A stretch of 14,263 nucleotides of DNA, from assembly GCA_003024985.2 (NCBI GenBank), contig PXIH01S0004757.1; one strand, 5' to 3'. Below are positions 9,049-14,263 of the stretch, piece by piece. Position numbers and translations under genes: made by a program. Position 1 is the first letter of the stretch; the number at the start of each line of letters is the position of its first letter. The notes under the pieces are model-generated. The model was not told where the DNA came from and did not search any database. It saw only the letters and a list, made by a program, of their open reading frames with translations. Source of the stretch: Euperipatoides rowelli. Its lineage: Eukaryota; Onychophora; Udeonychophora; Euonychophora; Peripatopsidae.

Positions 9049-10002
9049 CTAAATTTAATTTATACGTATTAGGCAAACTTTTTATCTTAATGAAGTAAAC
9101 TATTCATGAAAACATTGTCTAAACACTACCATTCAAGAATATATTCGACTAAATATTAATGAATAAAAATAAATTAGCTAATTTTCTTATTTTCTTAAGC
9201 TAAAAAATAACAAGAAATATTTGATTTTTCGTTTTTCCACTCTTGCACATTTATAAAATAAAATTCCAAGATTCTTTTGTATCAATTATTGTTATATATT
9301 GCAACCAGAAAAGGGCAGTATTAGATAGATTCATTAATTGTATCACATAATATGAAATACTTGATGCACGGTAATACCTCGATGCGCGGTTTCACCCCAA
9401 CTTCCCCTAATCAAGTCCACACCTTAATTGAATGTAATTATGTCTTTATAATTATAATAAAATCTAATTTATAGTTTTTCTTCCATGCCCAATGATGGTG
9501 ATTACAGCATTGTGCCCTAATTTAAAATGTGTTAAAAGAAAATATGTTAAAAAAAAAAGCTAAGTTCCAATATAATCCAAACCAGTAAGAAATTAATTAT
9601 ATTCTAATGACTTTAAAAATAAATTAGTTTAGGCTAGCAATAGGGTATAATTATCAAACAAATATAAATGCCCCAAGAAATGAACAATGTATGGAGTGAT
9701 TTTGAGAAACATTAATCACTGTTAAATCTGATAAATGGTAAAATACCATTTAGTTGGCCACCATACATTCATAGATGTTACATTCAGAATTTTCCAGTAA
9801 AATAAATTAAGTTGAAATATGAAAAAAACAAAACAATAATGATATTTTGAAGCTAATGATGATGATAATTTATATTTCTTCTAATGGTTAGATGTGCCAA
9901 AATGGTTAGCACTAGCATAACCATGTTTTTAATATAGCATTTTTAAAATATGGCATGCAATTCTAATTTGAATTGTATTGTATGTATTTTTAATATTTTA
10001 TA
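9049..10002. other. AT-rich non-coding stretch with small hairpins
   Basis: No gene seen. It contains a further CACGGTAATACC/GCGGTTTCACCCC pair (9367-9400). There is a 9-bp perfect hairpin at 9732-9752 (TAAATGGTA, loop AAA, TACCATTTA) and a 7-bp one at 9902-9924 (ATGGTTA/TAACCAT). Confidence 0.6.
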
Positions 10003-10296
10003 TTAAAGGTATACTATCACCAAAAAACAACTTTAGGTATTTAAAATCAGATTAAGAAAAAAAAAATGATACATATAATTTTTAATTCTCATAAATGAAC
10101 TATTTGGTTGTTATTCCAATTTTAAAAGTGGTGAATTTGTTCATTTTTTTTTTGGTCGCCATTCATTTACACTTTAACATTTTTGTGTACGAGCCAATGA
10201 TGTAACATTATGACCTGTGTACTCCATTTTGCCTGGTAAATGCATGGTAAACATTTTAATTTCAATTTTTTATATTCTTTACTTCCTCAGAGAAAA

Positions 10297-10440
10297 ATGG
10301 CTATAAAGTTTAGTGTGTGGCTGTGGGATGCAGTACCGGTAATAATCATAATCAGAAGGATTTTCACTTTCACAAATATTAAGCGTGCAACCTGGACTCA
10401 GACAAAATACAACATCTTGTGTTCAAATACACGTTACTGA
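10297..10440 (+). pseudogene. Decayed THAP-type zinc-finger exon
   Basis: A convincing acceptor (TTTACTTCCTCAG, ending at 10290) is followed by AGAAAA and an ATG at 10297. The first codons read MAIKF; in the next frame, from 10314, comes CVAVGC and, further on, FHFHKY, then a stop at 10380-10382. CxxxxC near the N terminus followed about 15 residues later by F-H-x-[FY] is the front half of the C2CH THAP DNA-binding domain (family pattern C-x(2,4)-C-x(35,50)-C-x2-H). The frame change between MAIK and CVAVGC, the stop, and the absence of the second zinc-ligand pair indicate a broken gene. Back in the ATG frame, KRATWTQT could be the remnant of the R.xW segment of the domain. Possible 5' intron donors (CTG|GTAAAT, ATG|GTAAAC) lie at 10228-10250. 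It was probably the DNA-binding N terminus of the element's transposase. Confidence 0.5.
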
Positions 10441-10590
10441 GATAAGTTTTTAGCACATTTGGAGTAAATCAAAGTTCATAATTGGACTCACTATGGTCAA
10501 ATTAAATGACAAATTTACACGAAGATCGGATTAAAATGAATAAAGTTCAGAGACCAAATAGACACTCGTAAATGATGTTTTCACAACAAT
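10441..10590. repeat. Direct repeat, copy 1
   Basis: About 150 bp, beginning GATAAGTTTTTAGCACATTT, that recurs at 10829-11000 with substitutions and a few indels. Shared blocks include GGAGTAAATCAAAGTTCATA, ACTCACTATGGT and GAGACCAAA. Confidence 0.8.
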
Positions 10591-10593
10591 TCT

Positions 10594-10801
10594 TTGAATC
10601 TCAGACCTAACATTGTCATGCAGCCCAAAAATAGACAACCAGAGGCCGGCTTGCATTCTGTTTGCAAACCGGCCTCTGATTGACTGTTATTTAATTTGTT
10701 TATTTATGCTTTAATATTTAAATTGGAGTTAGGGTCAGTGTGCAGTTAAGGTTAGTAGATTGTTTAATAGGTTGCATGACAATGATAGGTCTGAGATCCA
10801 A
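10594..10801. repeat. Long inverted repeat with 32-bp arms
   Basis: The left arm 10594-10625 contains ATCTCAGACCTAACATTGTC. It is inverted at 10770-10801, with 29 of 32 positions matching. Between the arms are a GC-rich hairpin (10640-10678) and an AT-rich spacer. It sits between the two direct repeats of this region. No matching target duplication is visible outside the arms, so it is either a degraded MITE or a structural part of the host transposon. Confidence 0.75.
10640..10678. repeat. GC-rich 16-bp hairpin
   Basis: CAGAGGCCGGCTTGCA (10640-10655) pairs with TGCAAACCGGCCTCTG (10663-10678) with a single mismatch and a 7-nt loop. It is the most GC-rich palindrome in the window. Its CAG...CTG tips recall hAT elements, but flanking octamers do not match. 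Confidence 0.85.
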
Positions 10802-10828
10802 ATGCTAAGGAGATAACACACATAAGGA

Positions 10829-11000
10829 GACAAGTTTTTACTTTTTAGCACATTTGGAGTAAATCAAAGTTCATAATCGAACTCACTATGGTGAAATAGA
10901 TGACATACTGTATAGTAAATTTATATGGAGATCTGATTAAAATTTAAAGTTCTGAGACCAAACAGAAATGTAAACAAGCATTCATGAACGATTTTCAATG
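10829..11000. repeat. Direct repeat, copy 2
   Basis: Second copy of 10441-10590, offset by about 390-395 bp. The best blocks are TTTTTAGCACATTTGGAGTA and AAATCAAAGTTCATAAT. The copies bracket the long inverted repeat. Confidence 0.8.
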
Positions 11001-11571
11001 GTGCTGAACTCTTGTGTACATTAATTTACTAAAAAAAAATCCTTTAATTGAATTGTACTAAAATTAATTTCTATTTAATGTAAATCATTGAAAAATCTAT
11101 CATAGATAGAGAAACATTGGCTTCTCATAAATTCATAAATTTAGTTGTTGCTTGTAAAAAAATAGAAATAAAAACTAACATTCCAATACGGTAGGGTAGT
11201 TGCTTTTTTTATATTAAAAAAATAAAAAATCTATGTGCTTGATGTTTATATTATCAGCCCAAGTAAGTGTATTTTTTATTTTATTTAATTAGTTAAAACT
11301 ATGGTCATAAGTTATATCTTAGTAGGTAGACCAACCTATAATTATTATTAGGATTTAATGCTAACATGAAAACTATGGCTGCAAAATGCAAGTATACATT
11401 TAAAAAAAAAAAGATTTTAGGCTCATTGTTTATCAATTGTATTTTATAATAGCCTTTTTTTTAAGTTAATAATTTCAAGTTTAGATCGTCTCTTATTTAA
11501 ATTTTATTCAATGCCAGAACCCTAAATATTGTATTCTATAAAATTAACTACTGTAGCCTACTCTTAATGTT
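11001..11571. other. Interior of Kolobok-like relic, no gene seen
   Basis: AT-rich, with frequent stops on both strands. I looked on the minus strand for a cysteine-rich WCxCGxC continuation of the P2X7-like frame and found none. Confidence 0.5.
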
Positions 11572-11678
11572 TCATGTAGCCGAATCTGTATAGCTATCGT
11601 CTTCAGAATCTGGGCTGGATGTCTGCGAGTGCAATCGCAGAGGCTCATATAAATACGGCTGTACTCCGCATCTGTCAT
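11572..11678 (-). pseudogene. Frame resembling the leader of P2X7-intracellular-domain-like proteins
   Basis: On the minus strand an ATG (11676-11678) opens MTDA. One frame over, the reading continues GVQPYLYEPLRL, then SSPDSEDDSYTDS, and ends at TGA (11572-11574). The pattern G-[IV]-x-PY-x-[FY]EP followed by an acidic serine-rich run is what I recall from the start of invertebrate proteins carrying a P2X7-type cysteine-rich intracellular domain, where a WCxCGxC segment follows. That downstream segment is not visible here. The single-base frame change after MTDA and the stop suggest a broken first exon. It starts about 340 bp inside the right terminus of the Kolobok-like element and runs toward the THAP frame. 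Assignment is from motif memory, and a low-complexity coincidence is possible. Confidence 0.38.
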
Positions 11679-11749
11679 TTTAAATCATAGAGTAAAGAAT
11701 TAATAATAAATCATGAATCTATGTAATTAACAAAAATATAAAAAATTAC

Positions 11750-12018
11750 AATTTTAAAAAATTAATTAAATTTACAAAACTGTACAGCTACTTAACTCTG
11801 ACCCATTAGATTGCCAGAAATTAAAAAGATCGTAAAGTGACATTTCACTCGTTGTCATCACTTTTGTGCTTTGTATTTTTGAGTTTGTGTACACTTCACT
11901 GAATTTTTAAAATATTAATATAAAATAAATGGAACATTAAATTTAAAAAAAAATTAGAAATTCATGAAATAGATGGTTATTCTTACTATATGCATTAAAA
12001 ATATGGTGATAATATACC
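11750..12018. repeat. Right-end segment of Kolobok-like element, copy 1
   Basis: This 269-bp terminal segment is homologous, in the same orientation, to 13145-13410. Shared strings include AATTTTAAAAAATT, ATTAAATTTACAAAAC, CCCATTAGATT, TTTTTAAAATATTAATATAA and TTAGAAATYCATGAAA. Confidence 0.85.
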
Positions 12019-12278
12019 TTAAGCTGAAGCAACACAAAAAAAAAATATCTTTACAACTCAAGTAACCAAATAAATAGAGGAAATTAATTTTCTTCCATCT
12101 CTCTAAGGGCAATAGGAAAGAGTTAGACATATTTTGGGAATGTGTGCATTTCATACTGGGCTAAGTGCAAGCACCCAATTTCATCATAGTCTCAAAGGGT
12201 CTAGCAAATAGCTAGATTGCTTTGGCACTGAATGACCGAATGATATTTTATTAAAATAGAGATGTTCTGAAGACCTAC
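12019..12278. other. Probable intron sequence downstream of the minus-strand exon
   Basis: No gene. A 6-bp hairpin TCTAGC/GCTAGA lies at 12200-12216. The minus-strand 66-codon frame at 11954-12154 straddles the transposon boundary and is not considered coding. Confidence 0.5.
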
Positions 12279-12398
12279 CTCACTGCGTGTACACTCCAAC
12301 CCCTGGATAGGTCGGCTTGGATGCTCATTGGCAGGCTTGCGTACTTTGCCTTGTATTTTCAACCAATCGCGCACAAAATTGCCTTCACCAAATGGGAC
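12279..12398 (-). CDS. Internal coding exon (40 codons) of an unidentified gene
   Basis: On the minus strand a pyrimidine-rich acceptor (TTCTTTTTTATAG, just above 12398) opens a 120-nt exon that ends GAG before a strong donor GTAGGT (12273-12278). Only one frame is open through the whole exon; the other two hit stops, so it is a phase 0-0 exon coding for 40 residues. The start reads [18 protein letters not shown] and the end [10 protein letters not shown]. It is markedly more GC-rich than its surroundings and has balanced amino-acid use, unlike every other open frame here. I do not recognise the protein. The segment is polar, rich in charged residues, without a membrane segment or signal peptide, and has a single cysteine. 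The flanking kilobases would be introns of the same minus-strand gene, with transposons inserted in them. It lies outside the shorter Kolobok-like interval but inside the longer one that ends at 13410. Confidence 0.72.
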
Positions 12399-12549
12399 CT
12401 ATAAAAAAGAAAAAACATAAAGAATTGTAAATAAAACAATTTGAAAATTCATATTTATCAACTACAAAAATCATTCCTGCTGATACAAAAAAAAAAAAAA
12501 ATAAATAAAATGAAGAAATTAAAAAAAAAATGCAGATAGCTTAAACTGA

Positions 12550-12580
12550 TTTTTTTTTTTTTTTGGGGGGGGGGGGGGGG
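12550..12580. repeat. T15-G16 double homopolymer
   Basis: Fifteen T (12550-12564) are directly followed by sixteen G (12565-12580). Oligo-G of this length is out of keeping with the AT-rich surroundings. A 16-base A run (12487-12502) lies just upstream. It could be genuine or a sequencing or assembly artefact. Confidence 0.95.
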
Positions 12581-13144
12581 TTGGTAGGATCAATCTACTG
12601 CCACATAACTACCATTTTGATATCTCTGACTTAGACCACTGAACTTATATGGGAAGGCTTGAATATTATTTGATTCTATTAAACGTTTCAGCTTAAAGAT
12701 TTATCAATTAAGTTCAGGCAATGACACAAATCTTTTAGTTTGGTAGCAAAATCTTGCCACTAGACAGTTAAGATGTGCTGCTGATACATGTCATTTTCCG
12801 GCAGCAAACGGAAAACATATTAAAAAAATAATAACCTGCACAACAATCTCAATATTACAATTAAACTAGGAATATTGTAATCTTTTAAAATTTATTTTAT
12901 TTCTAAATTTCTATAAGCAAATGAGAATGTGGCAAACTGCTGGGATTTTGTAAATTGTAGTGGCCATAATTAAACGAGTGTTTTCTTTTTGTAACTGATG
13001 ACAAAATATGCCATTTTATTGTGTTGCCGCTAGTGGCGAACCATGCAAGCTGTTATAAGTTTTGAATGATCTGGATATGCATCATTGTTTTGGCTGTTCT
13101 TTTAGTATTTTTAGTTGTATAAAAATAAATAGGACAATNTTAAG
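12581..13144. other. AT-rich non-coding stretch, probably intron
   Basis: No further exon of the minus-strand gene is evident. A 7-bp hairpin TTTTCCG/CGGAAAA lies at 12794-12815, and a near-palindrome GCCGCTAGTGGC near 13027-13038. An N is at 13139. Confidence 0.5.
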
Positions 13145-13410
13145 AATTTTAAAAAATTGATTAAATTTACAAAACCGTACAGCAACTTAATTCTCACCCA
13201 TTAGATTTGCATTGCCGGAAGTTAAAGAGGTCGTAACGTGATATCACATTTGCGTTTTACATTCTGGAGTGTGTGTATACATTAACAAATTTTTAAAATA
13301 TTAATATAAAATTACTGGAACATTCAATTTTTTAAAAAAAATTAGAAATCCATGAAAATTATGGTTCCTCTTTCTATATGAATTAAAACATAATTGGTGA
13401 TAGTATACCT
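13145..13410. mobile_element. Right-end segment of Kolobok-like element, copy 2
   Basis: This 266-bp segment is homologous to 11750-12018 and ends GGTGATAGTATACCT (13396-13410) directly before TTAA (13411-13414). Its terminus is a perfect 15-bp inverse of the left terminus at 10007-10021, better than copy 1. Homology with copy 1 stops near 13145, and no second left terminus is found between 12023 and 13145. It is therefore either a truncated second insertion or the true partner of the left end at 10007. Confidence 0.8.
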
Positions 13411-13430
13411 TTAAGTGCAGTAGATAGCGC

Positions 13431-13451
13431 ATTACTTTTCTATAAAGTAAT
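13431..13451. repeat. Perfect 8-bp hairpin
   Basis: ATTACTTT and AAAGTAAT with a 5-nt loop (TCTAT), between the Kolobok-like right end and the next MITE. Confidence 0.8.
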
Positions 13452-13470
13452 ATCAAGTTCATCAACCTAT

Positions 13471-13476
13471 AAACTA
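13471..13476. repeat. 6-bp target-site duplication AAACTA, left
   Basis: Flush against the CAGGG terminus; identical to 13603-13608. Confidence 0.65.
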
Positions 13477-13602
13477 CAGGGTTCGAATTTGAGTGGGAGC
13501 AATGGGAGCAAATGCTCCCAATAAGTCACAATTTGCTCCCAGTAACTTGTGAGTGGGAGCAGATATTTGCTCCTAGTATAAAAGTCCTAATTTCGATCCC
13601 TG
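13477..13602. mobile_element. 126-bp palindromic MITE with CAGGG tips
   Basis: The left end CAGGGTTCGAATTTGAG and the right end on the other strand CAGGGATCGAAATTAGG match at 13 of 17 positions. Flush 6-bp duplications AAACTA border it. The interior is made of alternately oriented GGGAGCA/TGCTCCC units, including GGGAGCAAATGCTCCC and GTGGGAGC twice, so the single strand can fold extensively. CAGGG tips and a short duplication suggest a hAT-type element, although hAT usually makes 8 bp. GGTTCGAAT at the left tip resembles a tRNA B box, but no A-box or tRNA fold goes with it. Confidence 0.68.
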
Positions 13603-13608
13603 AAACTA
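13603..13608. repeat. 6-bp target-site duplication AAACTA, right
   Basis: Directly follows CCCTG; identical to 13471-13476. Confidence 0.65.
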
Positions 13609-14263
13609 GTATAATATATTTTAAAAATAATACAAATTTTCCTTAGAATTGAGGTCCTAAACATGAGTGTTTGCATTCTTAGTGATGGTTGATTGACATA
13701 ATATTTTTATACATTTTTGTTTATGGAGTTTAGGATAGGGAGATGAGAACAAATTTATTTAATAATGTAATTAAGTACAAACTGAACATTATCAAATACA
13801 GTTGAATCTGTATAACTTAGTTGTAATGTCACACAATTCTCAGTCCTATACTATCAACATTATTTGATTTGATTTTAACATCTTTATTTTAGCTTCAAAC
13901 TTGGTTTTAGCATCAATTTTTTAAATTAATTGACTAAATTCTTGATATTTGTTTAAATGTGCCATTAAAAGAGAATTGTTCAACAAAAAAAGATTGAAAG
14001 AAGAAGTTTATTATTTCTAGGTTGATATTTAAAACAATACAACACTATTTATCTTCTCTGATCATGAAAGTTGACAGCTATTAATTATCTCTTAATTTAT
14101 TATTATAATAAATCATTCAATTTTCTCAAAGGCTGTTTCATTTTCTGTCTTATTTTTTGTTTGAAAACTTAAATGGATAATAAAAAGTATTCAACTTTTT
14201 TTTTTAAATTTATTTATTTAAAGAAAAACAAATACATATGTTATAACCTAGTTACAGGGTTAT
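13609..14263. other. AT-rich non-coding stretch
   Basis: No coding exon, RNA gene or element end seen up to the window edge. Confidence 0.6.

Larger units (their letters stand above)
10007..12018. mobile_element. Kolobok-like DNA transposon relic (~2.0 kb)
   Basis: The left terminus AGGTATACTATCACC (10007-10021) follows TTAA (10003-10006). The right terminus GGTGATAATATACC (12005-12018) precedes TTAA (12019-12022) and is the inverse of the left with one substitution and one missing base. A THAP-type zinc-finger frame begins shortly inside the left end on +, and a P2X7-domain-leader-like frame begins shortly inside the right end on -. TTAA duplications together with a THAP domain are features of Kolobok transposons; P elements also have THAP but make 8-bp duplications. 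The middle contains a duplicated segment and a long inverted repeat and has no transposase catalytic region that I can read, so the copy is internally deleted or rearranged. The alternative right end at 13410 must be kept in mind. Confidence 0.62.

Noticed and set aside
10441-11000. Direct repeats as LTRs of a small retrotransposon
   Set aside because: The internal region is only about 240 bp and consists of an inverted repeat. There are no TG...CA ends, primer-binding site or polypurine tract.
11954-12154. 66-codon frame on -
   Set aside because: Straddles the TTAA boundary of the Kolobok-like element, so it is not an evolutionary unit.
13415-13495. Possible tRNA or tRNA-derived SINE (TAGATAGCGC ... 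GGTTCGAAT)
   Set aside because: The B-box-like string is the inverted-repeat tip of the CAGGG MITE, and the anticodon-arm position is an 8-bp hairpin with a 5-nt loop; no acceptor stem is found.

Overview
The window looks like non-coding DNA from an invertebrate animal. It is strongly AT-rich, with long A/T homopolymers, a (GT)n microsatellite and three single N positions. It carries a canonical spliceosomal exon with GT/AG signals and a dense set of eukaryotic class II (cut-and-paste) transposon relics. There is no sign of bacterial gene organisation, operons, rRNA, intact tRNA or CRISPR. I do not assign a species. The base composition and element mix would suit a cnidarian such as Hydra, but also several other marine invertebrates.

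Layout. 1-298: relic of a mariner/Tc1-like transposase, with stops, frameshifts and an internal deletion. 950-2640: a diverged direct duplication (unit about 0.8 kb, offset about 890 bp) of a C-over-G-skewed, pyrimidine-rich sequence; the long hydrophobic reading frame there is a by-product of that composition. 2865-3040: an imperfect tandem repeat of about 87 bp. 4877-5898: a nest in which a 574-bp piggyBac-like MITE (TTAA duplications) carries, exactly at its right boundary, a 430-bp hAT-like element with a perfect 8-bp duplication; that hAT element appears to hold a third small hAT-like insertion. 6863-6896: a GT microsatellite. 7370-7453: an 84-bp near-perfect palindromic MITE. 7981-8712: a 732-bp PIF/Harbinger-like MITE with TTA duplications, surrounded between 7892 and 9405 by repeated copies of two short motifs (CACGGTATTCC and GCGGTTTTACCCC).

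The most interesting part is 10003-13414. A 15-bp terminus next to TTAA (AGGTATACTATCACC) occurs once at the left (10007) and twice, inverted, at the right (12018 and 13410). Just inside the left end, on +, is a decayed THAP-type zinc-finger reading frame with a good splice acceptor before its ATG. Just inside the first right end, on -, is a short frame resembling the leader of invertebrate P2X7-intracellular-domain-like proteins. TTAA duplications plus a THAP domain point to the Kolobok superfamily, and the two frames converge, each starting near a terminus. Between the two alternative right ends lies a clean 120-nt phase 0-0 exon on the minus strand (12279-12398), the only convincing exon in the window. 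It is probably part of an unidentified host gene whose introns contain the rest.

13477-13602 is another palindromic MITE (6-bp duplication AAACTA, CAGGG tips). In total I can support about nine transposon-derived segments from at least five groups. Everything else is AT-rich intergenic or intronic DNA with only small hairpins and simple repeats.
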